From positions 1 to 64,000 of the forward strand of contig JADLEJ010000003.1 in NCBI GenBank assembly GCA_020846195.1: DNA of 64,000 bases. Reading direction: 5' to 3'. The first letter of the stretch is position 1; each line of letters starts with the position of its first letter. The stretch is from Nitrospira sp. (GTDB taxonomy: Bacteria; Nitrospirota; Nitrospiria; Nitrospirales; Nitrospiraceae). The translations under genes were made by a program, and so were the position numbers. Shown here one piece after another: positions 9,213 to 17,535 of this stretch. The notes below the pieces were generated by a model. It saw only the letters and a list, made by a program, of their open reading frames with translations. It was not told the origin of the DNA and did no database searches.

Positions 9213-10712
9213 TTAGGCTTTCAGTTTGGCCACCAAGGCTTCCGCCGTCTGGCAGCTCTCCAGCAACGCGCCCGTCATGGCTTCCGTGCCTTTGCATGGG
9301 TCCATCAACGGAATCCGCGCAATGGTCGGATTGCCGAGATCGAACAATACCGACGTCCAGCTGACACCGTACAGTGAGGCGGCGAACTTGGCGGCGCAAC
9401 GCCCGCGAAAATAGGCGCGCGTCCCGGGAGGCGGCAGCGTTTCCGCGCGCGCAATCTCCGCATCGCTGACAACACGCTTAATCAGGTTCCCCCGCTCAAG
9501 CGTGTAGAAGAGCCCTTTGTCCAATCGCACATCATGGTACTGAAGATCCATGAGCTTGGCTCGCGGATCCGTCCATGCACACCCTTTTCGATCCAGGTAC
9601 GACTCGATCATATGGCGCTTGGCCACCCAATCCAACTCATCGACCAATAGACGGGGGTCCTTCTCCAAGCAGTCCAGGACATGCTCCCATCGCCGCAAGA
9701 CGTCCTGCATGATCTCGTCCGTCGGATGATTCGCATAAAAGGTCTTCGAGGCGCCCAGATACTCGCGTTGAATCGCCAGGGCTGTCGTCGGCCTGCCGCT
9801 CGATAGCTTCAAACTCTCTTTCAAATCGAGATCGCGCGACACTTGCTTGATCGCCCGAACCGGTTCATCGAGTTCAATGTGAGGCAGGTCCGCGCCGGCA
9901 TCGAGCATTTCCATCACCATGCTCAAGGTCCCCACTTTGAGATAGGTAGAAATCTCGGCCATGTTGGCATCGCCCACGATCACGTGCAGACGCCGGTACT
10001 TGCCGTACTCCGCATGGGGCTCATCGCGCGTATTGACGATGGGCCGCTTGACCATCGTATTGAGATCGGCCAGGCATTCGAAAAAATCGGCGCGCTGGGA
10101 AATCTGATACTCGGCTGGAGCGGCCTGATTCTCGGCGCCGACTTTCCCCGCCCCAGCCACAATCGGCCTTGTGACGAAAAACGGCGCCAGCACACGGAGA
10201 ATTCGGTCGAACGGGACCGATCGAGACACGAGATAATTTTCGTGATAGCCGTAGCTATTTCCCTTCCCGTCGGAATTGTTCTTGTAGACCACGCACTGTT
10301 CGCGGCCGCGCGCGCGGGACAACTCGTCCAGGCATTTGCCGAAGATGCGCTCCCCAATGCGTTCAAACGCGACCACTTCTCGGGGGTTCGAACATTCCGG
10401 AATCGAATACTCCGGATGCGCCCCATCGACGTAGAGCCGGCCGCCGTTCGCCAGCACCTTATTTAGCTGGCGATTGTACTCAGGATTGGGGCGTTCCCGT
10501 TCCCCCTCCACCTCGAAGCCGCGCGCATCCAGGAGGGGATTTTCGTTCTCATAGTCCCAAATGGCGTTCGGAGCAGGCAGTCCTGGATAGTGCCCGATCA
10601 CCGCGATCGATCCAGCCACAGGATCCGAGAGCGCCGCATCCTTGGCTGAAATACCGTATTCGGTTTCCGTACCGATCACGCGGGAGTGGTTCGTCGGCGG
10701 CTGGTCTTGCAT
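9213..10712 (-). CDS. dop: Deamidase/depupylase of Pup
   Basis: Dop removes Pup from conjugates and, where Pup ends in Gln, deamidates it to Glu. The protein has 499 residues. It opens with RVIGTETEYGI (Mg/ATP site), carries the Dop-type loop region after residue 35 that PafA lacks, and has YVDGAHPEYSIPE with the catalytic Asp. NTRDEPHAEYGKYRRLHVIVGDANMAE is the shared nucleotide pocket. Because the Pup encoded at 55719-55916 already ends in Glu, deamidation would not be needed here; recycling of Pup is the likely role (inference). The gene follows mpa by 15 bases. Confidence 0.95.
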   Translation of the reverse strand: MQDQPPTNHSRVIGTETEYGISAKDAALSDPVAGSIAVIGHYPGLPAPNAIWDYENENPLLDARGFEVEGERERPNPEYNRQLNKVLANGGRLYVDGAHPEYSIPECSNPREVVAFERIGERIFGKCLDELSRARGREQCVVYKNNSDGKGNSYGYHENYLVSRSVPFDRILRVLAPFFVTRPIVAGAGKVGAENQAAPAEYQISQRADFFECLADLNTMVKRPIVNTRDEPHAEYGKYRRLHVIVGDANMAEISTYLKVGTLSMVMEMLDAGADLPHIELDEPVRAIKQVSRDLDLKESLKLSSGRPTTALAIQREYLGASKTFYANHPTDEIMQDVLRRWEHVLDCLEKDPRLLVDELDWVAKRHMIESYLDRKGCAWTDPRAKLMDLQYHDVRLDKGLFYTLERGNLIKRVVSDAEIARAETLPPPGTRAYFRGRCAAKFAASLYGVSWTSVLFDLGNPTIARIPLMDPCKGTEAMTGALLESCQTAEALVAKLKA

Positions 10713-10727
10713 AGAATGATAAAACGA

Positions 10728-12497
10728 CTAGAGATAGTGGCCCGTGGTGACGGTTTCAATCTGGCGGGACTCTGCCGGCCCGCCGCTGATCGTGCGCAAG
10801 TGGACGATCTTCTCGCCCTTTTTGCCGGCGACCTTCGCCCAGTCGTCGGGATTGGTCGTGTTCGGCAGATCTTCGTGTTCCTTGAACTCTTCGCGAATGG
10901 CCCTGACCAGGTCCTCTGAACGGAGTCCGGTCCCTTCCTTCGCGATCGCCCGCTTCACCGCATACTTCTTGGCGCGCGAGACAATCCCTTCGATCAACGC
11001 GCCGCTGGCGAAATCCTTGAAGTAGAGCACTTCTTTTTCACCGTTGGCGTAGGTCACTTCGATGAACTTGTTCTCCTCGGAGGCGGCATCCATCGTCTCG
11101 ACCGTGATGGTCGTGAGCTTTTCAACCAGCGCGGCCCGATCGCCGCCATGTTGCGCCAGCTCTTCCGGCGCAAAGGGCAGTTCCGTCGAGACGTATTTCG
11201 AGAAAATATCCCGGGCAGCCACCGCATCCGGCCGGCCGACTTTGACTTTGACATCGAGCCGCCCCGCGCGCAGCACCGCTGGGTCGATGAGATCCTGCCG
11301 ATTGCTGGCTCCGATCACGATGACGTTTCGCAGCCGCTCCATCCCATCGATCTCGGAAAGAAATTGCGGCACAATCGTCGACTCGATGTCGGAAGATACT
11401 CCCGTGCCTCGAGTTCTGAAGAGGGCATCCATCTCGTCGAAAAACACGATGACCGGATTGCCTTCCGCGGCCTGCTCCTTGGCCTTCTTAAACACTTCGC
11501 GCACCTGCCGCTCCGACTCGCCGACATATTTGTTCAGCAACTCCGGGCCCTTCACATGCAGAAAGTAGCTCCTGATCTGCTTGCCGGTCAGGTGGCCCAG
11601 TTTTTTGGCAATCGAATTAGCCACGGCCTTGGCGATCAAGGTCTTGCCGCAACCCGGAGGCCCGTACAGCAAGACGCCTTTGGGCGCGCTCAGCTTGAAC
11701 TCCGCAAACAACTCCGCGTGGAGAAACGGCAATTCCACCGCATCTCGAACATGTTCTAGCTCCTTCTGAAGCCCGCCGATGTGCTCGTAGTCGACATCCG
11801 GCACTTCTTCGAGCACCAGGTCTTCAGCCTCTGACTTGGGCAGCTTTTCGATGACATATCCGCAACGAGGATCGTACAGCAAATGATCGCCGACACTGAG
11901 CCGCTCGACCAGGAGCGGATCGGCTAATTCAGCGACCTTTTCCTCATCGAAATGGAGGGTGACGAGCGCGCGATTGCCGTCCAGCACATCTTTGAGCCTG
12001 ACGACCTCGCCTTGCACATCGAAGCCCTTCGCCTCAATGACATTCAGCGCTTCGTTCAGCACCACTTCCTGCCCGCGACGCAGCGCCTCAACCTTGACCG
12101 CCGGCAGCAGGCTGACCTTCATTTTCCGGCCCGACACAAACACATTCGCCGTGCCGTCGGCATTCATCGAGGAGAAAATGGCGTAGGACGAGGGCGGCGC
12201 GGTCAGTTTTTCAATTTCAGCGCGCAAGGCTTCGATCTGCGCCTTGGCTTCCTGCAGCGTCGCGACAAGCTTGTCGTTCTGTTTAGTGACGTGGTCGAGC
12301 TGGTAGCGGGATTGGTGCAGCCGACGGATCTCTTCTTCCATCGACTGAATCTGAACGCGAAGCTTGTCGACTTCGCGGGCATGGTCGTCGTTTTTTGAAA
12401 TCACGTCCGCTTTCCCCTCTGACAACCGCTTCGTGATGTGCTTCACGGAATCTCGGAGGGACCGGATTCGGCTCGAACCGCTTTTCTTCTCTGCCAT
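10728..12497 (-). CDS. mpa: Proteasome-associated AAA+ ATPase Mpa/ARC
   Basis: Mpa forms the hexameric unfoldase that recognises pupylated proteins with its coiled coil and threads them into the 20S core. Order of parts: basic N-terminus, a coiled coil (residues about 40-105) that would bind Pup, an OB-fold region, and one AAA domain with Walker A GPPGCGKT, Walker B VIVFFDEMDALF and the sensor segment NVIVIGASNRQDLID. The last residues are GHYL, close to the C-terminal GQYL that docks actinobacterial Mpa on the proteasome. Start ATG 12497 gives 589 residues and has a weak GAGTAGG upstream. ATG 12539 or TTG 12545 are alternatives, but both lie within a dozen bases of the predicted transcription start. 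Confidence 0.95.
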   Translation of the reverse strand: MAEKKSGSSRIRSLRDSVKHITKRLSEGKADVISKNDDHAREVDKLRVQIQSMEEEIRRLHQSRYQLDHVTKQNDKLVATLQEAKAQIEALRAEIEKLTAPPSSYAIFSSMNADGTANVFVSGRKMKVSLLPAVKVEALRRGQEVVLNEALNVIEAKGFDVQGEVVRLKDVLDGNRALVTLHFDEEKVAELADPLLVERLSVGDHLLYDPRCGYVIEKLPKSEAEDLVLEEVPDVDYEHIGGLQKELEHVRDAVELPFLHAELFAEFKLSAPKGVLLYGPPGCGKTLIAKAVANSIAKKLGHLTGKQIRSYFLHVKGPELLNKYVGESERQVREVFKKAKEQAAEGNPVIVFFDEMDALFRTRGTGVSSDIESTIVPQFLSEIDGMERLRNVIVIGASNRQDLIDPAVLRAGRLDVKVKVGRPDAVAARDIFSKYVSTELPFAPEELAQHGGDRAALVEKLTTITVETMDAASEENKFIEVTYANGEKEVLYFKDFASGALIEGIVSRAKKYAVKRAIAKEGTGLRSEDLVRAIREEFKEHEDLPNTTNPDDWAKVAGKKGEKIVHLRTISGGPAESRQIETVTTGHYL

Positions 12498-12557
12498 GGG
12501 CCTACTCGCCGTAACGCTAGGACCGGCGCGCACTTGCATCTTCAAGCCAGTGGTCGG

Positions 12558-12586
12558 ATTCTAACACCCGACCTGGAGAGGGTCAA
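12558..12586 (-). promoter_or_regulatory. Sigma70-type promoter of the mpa-dop-prcB-prcA-pafA operon
   Basis: On the minus strand TTGACC (12586-12581) and TAGAAT (12563-12558) are separated by exactly 17 bases. Transcription would begin near 12551, about 54 bases before the mpa ATG at 12497. The next gene upstream in the same direction, thiE, ends at 12618, so this promoter can make the proteasome genes independent of the thiamine operon. No transcription-factor site was recognised beside it. Confidence 0.65.
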
Positions 12587-12617
12587 CTCCACGGCTTCGC
12601 CGCGCATGCGATGCGAC

Positions 12618-13262
12618 TCACGAATGCGGCGGCCAGGCGGCGCGGATAGCCGCACACATCTCCGCCGCCGCCGCGCCGACATCTGCTCGGCCGAGAATTC
12701 CGCCGATCATCGCCACACCGAACGCTCCGCTGTCACGCACTGAGTCGATTCGTTCGCGCGCGATGCCGCCGATAGCGAACACCGGCACCGATGCACGACG
12801 GCAGGCGTCCGCCAATACCGCTAATCCTAGCGGCGCGCCGAATTCCCGCTTCGATGGGGTCTCGAAGATCGGACCCAATATCACGTAGTCGGCCCCGTCA
12901 TCGCCGGCGCGTTGCGCCTCCTCGACCGAATGCGCGGAAACCCCGATGAGCCGGCGCGGGCCGACGATCTGACGCGCGACTGAAACAGAAAGACTGCTGG
13001 CTCGAAGGTGGACGCCGCCGAGATCCAACGCCACAGCGAGATCGGCGCGATCATTGATAATCAGTGGGACAGCGCGATACCTCGTCGTCGCGAGGACCTG
13101 CCGAGTCAATGCCACGAGGTCGCTGGTAGCAAGATCGCGCTCGCGCAGCTGGATCGCCGGAACACCGGCATCTACGGCTTCCTGAAGGGCATCAGGAAGC
13201 GACTGCTCACGCACCAGTGACCGATCAGTGACGAGAAGGAGGTGGAAATCAACAGACGGCAT
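12618..13262 (-). CDS. thiE: Thiamine-phosphate synthase
   Basis: ThiE couples HMP pyrimidine diphosphate with thiazole phosphate to give thiamine phosphate. The 214-residue TIM-barrel protein shows LLLVTDRSL at the start, AIQLRERDLA (substrate loop), LIINDRADLAVALDLGGVHL, ADYVILGPIFETPSKREFGAPLG (phosphate/Mg loop) and PVFAIGGIA. ATG 13262 is chosen because it sits just before the first strand; the frame is open to a GTG at 13307. It lies about 60 bases after thiG in the same direction and completes the thiS-thiG-thiE order. Confidence 0.92.
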   Translation of the reverse strand: MPSVDFHLLLVTDRSLVREQSLPDALQEAVDAGVPAIQLRERDLATSDLVALTRQVLATTRYRAVPLIINDRADLAVALDLGGVHLRASSLSVSVARQIVGPRRLIGVSAHSVEEAQRAGDDGADYVILGPIFETPSKREFGAPLGLAVLADACRRASVPVFAIGGIARERIDSVRDSGAFGVAMIGGILGRADVGAAAAEMCAAIRAAWPPHS

Positions 13263-13320
13263 GAGCGAGCGAAGAGAGATGCATAATGCGCACAGCCTTT
13301 CTACCACTCATTGCGAGAGA

Positions 13321-14097
13321 TTAGAGCATCCCCTCAATAGGGCTGCTTGCCGTCGCATACAACTTTCTCGGCATGCGGCCGGCCTTGTAGGCTAGGCGGC
13401 CGGCATCCACCGCATATTTCATGGCCTCCGCCATCATGACCGGATGCTGCGCGCCCGCGATCGCCGTATTCATGAGCACCGCATCGGCGCCGTACTCCAT
13501 GGCCAGCGCGGCATCGGATGCCGTTCCCACTCCGGCATCGACAATGATGGGGACTTTCACGGTCTCCATAATGATCTTGAGATTGTACGGATTCCGGATG
13601 CCCAGCCCAGACCCGATGGGCGCCGCCAGCGGCATCACCGCGGGGCAGCCGATATCGACCAGCTTTTTCGCCACAATGGGATCGTCATTCGTGTAGGGCA
13701 ATACAATGAACCCTTCCTTGATCAGGATCTTGGCGGCTTCAATGAGTCCAGCGGTATCCGGGAACAGCGTGCGCTCATCGCCGATCACTTCCAGCTTCAC
13801 GAGGTCGGAGATCCCGGCAGCGCGCGCGAGCCGGGCGTACCGCACGGCATCTTCGACCGTGTAACAGCCCGCCGTGTTCGGAAGAATCGTGTACTTCTTG
13901 GGATCGATGTAATCGAGCAGATTCTCCTTCGAACGGTCGGTGATATTCACGCGCCGCACCGCCACCGTCACTACATCGGCGCCGGATGCCTCAATCGCCT
14001 TTTTCGTCTCGGCGAAGTCTTTATACTTTCCTGTCCCCACCCACAGCCGTGAGCGGAACTCATGACCGCCGATCGTCAATCTATCGTTCGTATTCAT
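13321..14097 (-). CDS. thiG: Thiazole synthase
   Basis: ThiG builds the thiazole phosphate ring from deoxyxylulose 5-phosphate, dehydroglycine and the sulfur carried on ThiS thiocarboxylate. The protein has about 258 residues with the conserved opening [19 protein letters not shown], the Schiff-base region [42 protein letters not shown] and [35 protein letters not shown] 14097 is preferred: AAAGGAG lies upstream of it with suitable spacing, and that ribosome site is inside the end of thiS, which overlaps thiG by 17 bases. An upstream extension to 14181 is not needed. Confidence 0.94.
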   Translation of the reverse strand: MNTNDRLTIGGHEFRSRLWVGTGKYKDFAETKKAIEASGADVVTVAVRRVNITDRSKENLLDYIDPKKYTILPNTAGCYTVEDAVRYARLARAAGISDLVKLEVIGDERTLFPDTAGLIEAAKILIKEGFIVLPYTNDDPIVAKKLVDIGCPAVMPLAAPIGSGLGIRNPYNLKIIMETVKVPIIVDAGVGTASDAALAMEYGADAVLMNTAIAGAQHPVMMAEAMKYAVDAGRLAYKAGRMPRKLYATASSPIEGML

Positions 14098-14329
14098 CCC
14101 ATTCTCCTTTAGTCCCGCATCCACCGCCGATAAACCCGAGGATCTCGATGCGATCTCCCTCATGGAGACTTCGCTGTGCAAAATCCTTCCGGTCGAGAAT
14201 CTCCAGGTTCAGTTCCACCGCCACACGCTCCGCCGCGATTGCCAGATCGCTCAACAGATCGGCCACGGTCCCACCGGCCCGCCATGCGCGCGGCTCCCCA
14301 TTCACCTGGATGCGAATCTCGTCGACCAT
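14081..14329 (-). CDS. thiS: Sulfur carrier protein ThiS with C-terminal extension
   Basis: ThiS is a ubiquitin-fold protein whose C-terminal Gly-Gly is adenylated and converted to thiocarboxylate for thiazole synthesis. The core is typical (RIQVNGEPR at the start, a VAVELNLEI strand, [14 protein letters not shown]). Unlike usual ThiS, the Gly-Gly-Gly at residues 68-70 is followed by 12 more residues ([12 protein letters not shown]) before the stop, so the carrier end is not free. The extension overlaps thiG and contains its ribosome site. ATG 14329 gives 82 residues and has AGGAT upstream; ATGs at 14338 and 14353 lie inside or upstream of the predicted -10 element. Confidence 0.82.
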   Translation of the reverse strand: MVDEIRIQVNGEPRAWRAGGTVADLLSDLAIAAERVAVELNLEILDRKDFAQRSLHEGDRIEILGFIGGGCGTKGEWDEYER

Positions 14330-14336
14330 GCCGATC

Positions 14337-14366
14337 ATCCTATGGGAGCACAATTCTGGTTGTCAA
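14337..14366 (-). promoter_or_regulatory. Possible thiS promoter
   Basis: Minus-strand TTGACA (14366-14361) and TAGGAT (14342-14337) with an 18-base spacer. The start of transcription would fall near 14330, almost on the thiS ATG at 14329, which would make the message nearly leaderless. No TPP riboswitch was recognised in the 110 bases between thiS and the divergent gene. A small hairpin (CCCTCT...AGAGGG, 14375-14393) lies just upstream of the -35 element. Confidence 0.4.
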
Positions 14367-14440
14367 TTAGCCTTCCCTCTTGTCTCCAGAGGGGCATCCC
14401 ACGCACAATGCGAGTCCGTCGATCGCCGGAGTGACCTGAC

Positions 14441-14911
14441 ATGCCGCTGCACAACGAACCGCTCGCACAAATCTTTCGAGCGATTGCCACACTGCTCGCC
14501 TCCCAGCAGGCCAATCCCTATCGCATCAGAGCCTACCGTCGCGCGGCCGATTCGATTCTGGCGCTGGACGAGGATGTCGCGCTCGTCGCGCAACGCCACG
14601 AACTGGAAGACATCGAGGGGATCGGAAAAGATCTGGCGGGAAAGATCAGGGAGTTTCTAGCGACTGGAACGATTCGCACCTATGAAGAGTTGAAAACGCC
14701 CCTGCCGCCCGAGGTCAAGAGCTGGGCGCGGCTGCCTGGGCTTCACGATGCCTTAGTCAGCTACCTCTACGCCAGGCTGGGAATCCGAACGCTGGATGAC
14801 CTGGAGCAATTGGTTTCATCCCACCTTCTCCGCACCGTTCCCGGCTTTACCGGATCGGAGGATGAATTGCTCCAGGCCATTCGACAGCAGAACGCGCGGC
14901 CTCCGAGTTAA
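14441..14911 (+). CDS. Stand-alone helix-hairpin-helix DNA-binding protein (PolX N-terminal-like)
   Basis: A 156-residue protein resembling the N-terminal 8-kDa/HhH part of bacterial family X DNA polymerases. It begins with a helical block (LAQIFRAIATLLASQQANPYRIRAYRRAA) typical of that domain, then an HhH motif EDIEGIGKDLAGKIREF, an EELKTPLP segment and a second degenerate HhH region near RTVPGF. No polymerase or PHP catalytic domain follows; the frame stops at 14911 and overlaps the ctpA end by four bases on the other strand. It probably binds DNA; a repair role is inference. Confidence 0.7.
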   Translation: MPLHNEPLAQIFRAIATLLASQQANPYRIRAYRRAADSILALDEDVALVAQRHELEDIEGIGKDLAGKIREFLATGTIRTYEELKTPLPPEVKSWARLPGLHDALVSYLYARLGIRTLDDLEQLVSSHLLRTVPGFTGSEDELLQAIRQQNARPPS

Positions 14912-16269
14912 GAGGCTTTCATCTCCTTAAAAATCTTCCAGGTCTTCAGCAATTCGACCGCCTTCTGCAACTGCGCATCCTGTTCAAGCGCGGGATCGCC
15001 GGCGCTATCGACCGGCGGCGGTTGAGGCGCGGCCCCGCCCTTGGTTACCGCATCCTCTGGCGCCTTTCCATTGGAAGACGGTGCGGCCTCCTTCTCTTTT
15101 CCTTGGGCCGGCTTCACAGCCTTAGCATCCGGCGATTGTTCGCCTGACTTCCCGTCCTTTGCCGGAGTCGGCGCCGGCAGCTTCACGACGATATCCGGAG
15201 TAATGCCCGTGGACTGGATCGAGCGTCCCTTGGGCGTATAGTACTTCGCGGTGGTGAGTCGAAGCCCTGAGCCGTCGCCGAGCGGGAGGATGGTCTGGAC
15301 CGACCCCTTCCCGAATGACGTCGTGCCGACAATCACCGCGCGCCCCCAGTCTTGCAGCGCGCCCGCAACGATCTCCGATGCGCTGGCCGAGCCTTCATTG
15401 ACAAGAACGATGATCGGGAGTTCGTCCATTTGATCTTTGGACTTCGCGAGCCACTCGTCTTTCTTGCCTTCGCGATTCTTGGTGAACACCACTAGCTTCC
15501 CGTTCGGCAGGAACTGCTCGGACACATCGACCGCCGCGGTCAGCAGCCCGCCTGGATTGTTCCGGAGATCCACAATCGCCCCTTGGACTTTCTGTTCGCG
15601 AAACTGCTTGATGGCTTTCGCCAGATCGCGCCCCGTGGCTTCCTGAAACTGCGACAGCCGGACATAGCCCAGGTTGTCGATGATCTTCGACTTGACGCTT
15701 TCGATCTTGATGGTGTCCCGCATCAGCGTGTATTGCAGCGGGTCCGGCGTCCCTTCGCGTTGAATGGTCAAGTTGACCTTGGTCCCTTTCGGGCCGCGCA
15801 TTTTCTGGACAGCGTCCATCAACGTCAGATCCTTGGTCGTTTCATCGTTGACCTTCACGATGAAATCTCCGGCCTTGATCCCCGCCCGCTGGGCCGGTGT
15901 CCCTTCGATTGGCGCAATGACGGCCAGCCGGTTTTCCTTCACGCCGATTTGAATGCCCACGCCGCCGAATTCGCCCTTGGTCTCCACCTGCATTTCTTTG
16001 TACATCTCGGGCGTCATATAGGCGGAGTGGGGGTCGAGCGTGGACAGCATGCCTCTGATCGCCCCTTGCACCAATTCTTTCGTTTTCGTTTCATCGACGT
16101 AGTGCCGCTGGACCTGATTGAGCACTTCGGAAAAGGTCTTGAGCTCCTCGTACGTTTCCGTGGCGTGGCCGGTGCGCTCCCATCCCTTGCCGATCAAGAC
16201 TCCGCACACAATGGCCACCACCATCATCGGCCCAATGATCCAAGACTTCCCGCGCGGCTGTTGTTCCAT
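14908..16269 (-). CDS. ctpA: C-terminal processing peptidase (S41)
   Basis: A periplasmic serine protease with a PDZ domain. ATG 16269 has AAAGGA upstream and gives about 453 residues. Order: cytoplasmic stub, membrane anchor (residues about 12-30), a CtpA N-terminal helical segment, PDZ domain with GGVGIQIG and IEGTPAQRAGIKAGD, and the S41 domain with the nucleophile in NEGSASASEIVAG and the general-base Lys in TSFGKGSVQ. The C-terminus has a long Pro/Ala/Lys-rich linker before a last helix. It lies 78 bases after envC, a common neighbour, and is the last gene of the ffh-to-ctpA series. Confidence 0.93.
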   Translation of the reverse strand: MEQQPRGKSWIIGPMMVVAIVCGVLIGKGWERTGHATETYEELKTFSEVLNQVQRHYVDETKTKELVQGAIRGMLSTLDPHSAYMTPEMYKEMQVETKGEFGGVGIQIGVKENRLAVIAPIEGTPAQRAGIKAGDFIVKVNDETTKDLTLMDAVQKMRGPKGTKVNLTIQREGTPDPLQYTLMRDTIKIESVKSKIIDNLGYVRLSQFQEATGRDLAKAIKQFREQKVQGAIVDLRNNPGGLLTAAVDVSEQFLPNGKLVVFTKNREGKKDEWLAKSKDQMDELPIIVLVNEGSASASEIVAGALQDWGRAVIVGTTSFGKGSVQTILPLGDGSGLRLTTAKYYTPKGRSIQSTGITPDIVVKLPAPTPAKDGKSGEQSPDAKAVKPAQGKEKEAAPSSNGKAPEDAVTKGGAAPQPPPVDSAGDPALEQDAQLQKAVELLKTWKIFKEMKAS

Positions 16270-16347
16270 AAAGCGTCTATCCTTTCCGTCCTGATGCGCG
16301 ACTTCTGTCGCCAATTCACATCCGTGTTCAGACCGCAGATTCTATTG

Positions 16348-17535
16348 CTATCGCTTGGCCAGCCACAGCATCGGATCGACTGGATCGGACCCTTCGCGCA
16401 GCTCAAAGTATAATGTATTTTCTCCGATCATGCCCGTATCTCCGGTTTCTCCAATCGCTTGGCCTTCCGCCACACGCTCTCCGACTTTCGCCAAAATCCG
16501 TGAGGCATGGGCATAGAGCGAGAAAAACCCGTTCGCATGATCTATGATTATAACCAGTCCATAGCCTTTCAACCAGTCCGCATAGACCACGGTGCCCGGC
16601 ATGACGGAATGAATGAAACTGCCCTCGGCCGTCTTAATTTCAATCCCTTTTCTCTGCACATACGTATTGAACGTAGGATGCTTTTGCCGGCCGAAGAACG
16701 ACACGACCTGGCCGTCCGCCGGCCAGGGCAGCGCGCCCTTGGACCCTCGCGGCGCGGTCGGTGCAGTCTGAGGCCGCATCGCCAGCGCCTTCCGGCGTGT
16801 CTCCAATTCCTGCAGCAGGCTATCCACCCGCGAAGCCGACCGTTCAAGCTCTTCGGCCGCCCGACTGAACGATTCTTTCTCCTGCGTGACCTTGGTGAAG
16901 TACACCTTCTTCTCTTTTTGGAGAGAACGGATGTCGGACAGTTTCTTCTCTGTCGCGCCTTTATAGGCCAGCATGCCTGCGCGCGCGTCCGCCCGCTGCC
17001 GCTCCGCCTGCTCCATCCGCCCGACATCGGCGCGAAAGGTCCCCATCAATTCAAAATCTTTTTGAGACACCGCCGAGAGATATTGAATCCGGCGCTGAAA
17101 GTCGCCGTAGGAGCCAGCCGCCAGCAGGGCCTTCACATAGCCGGTCCGGCCTTCCATATACTGCACGCGGAGCCGGGCAAGAATCGCCTCGCGGCGCGCT
17201 TGAATGCTGCCTCGGATCGACCCAAGCTGCTCCGTGATCGTCTCGATCTCACGGTCTTTCTTCCGGAGTTTCTTGCTGATGTCTTGATGCTCCTGCCGGG
17301 TGCGCATCAACCGTTCATCCAGCGTTTGAATTCCCTGGAGCACCGATTCCCGCTTTTTCTCAGCCTCGTCCGCCCGCTTCCGCTTCTCTTCGATCTTGCC
17401 TTTTAGCTGCTCCAGCGTTTTCCGTTCGCGCTCGATCTTTTCAGAAATAGGATCGCCGGCAGCCCACACAGAACTCACCGCTCCCGCGCAGGCGGCCACG
17501 CAACCGGCCAGCATCAGGATGAGCGGCCTGTTCAT
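16348..17535 (-). CDS. envC: Murein hydrolase activator EnvC
   Basis: EnvC activates periplasmic amidases at the division site under control of FtsEX. The 395-residue protein has a signal peptide (LILMLAGCVAACAGAVSSVWA), a long coiled coil (residues about 30-240) and a LytM domain. That domain is degenerate: the HxGxD motif is replaced (RKGIEIKTAEG) and the final motif reads LYFELRE instead of HxH, so it should activate rather than cut. ATG 17535 overlaps the ftsX stop by four bases. The open frame upstream of it is ftsX sequence in another frame. Confidence 0.9.
   Translation of the reverse strand: MNRPLILMLAGCVAACAGAVSSVWAAGDPISEKIERERKTLEQLKGKIEEKRKRADEAEKKRESVLQGIQTLDERLMRTRQEHQDISKKLRKKDREIETITEQLGSIRGSIQARREAILARLRVQYMEGRTGYVKALLAAGSYGDFQRRIQYLSAVSQKDFELMGTFRADVGRMEQAERQRADARAGMLAYKGATEKKLSDIRSLQKEKKVYFTKVTQEKESFSRAAEELERSASRVDSLLQELETRRKALAMRPQTAPTAPRGSKGALPWPADGQVVSFFGRQKHPTFNTYVQRKGIEIKTAEGSFIHSVMPGTVVYADWLKGYGLVIIIDHANGFFSLYAHASRILAKVGERVAEGQAIGETGDTGMIGENTLYFELREGSDPVDPMLWLAKR

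Noticed and set aside
14375..14393. Possible TPP riboswitch element before thiS
   Set aside because: Only a simple six-base-pair hairpin is seen; the conserved TPP-binding motifs are missing.
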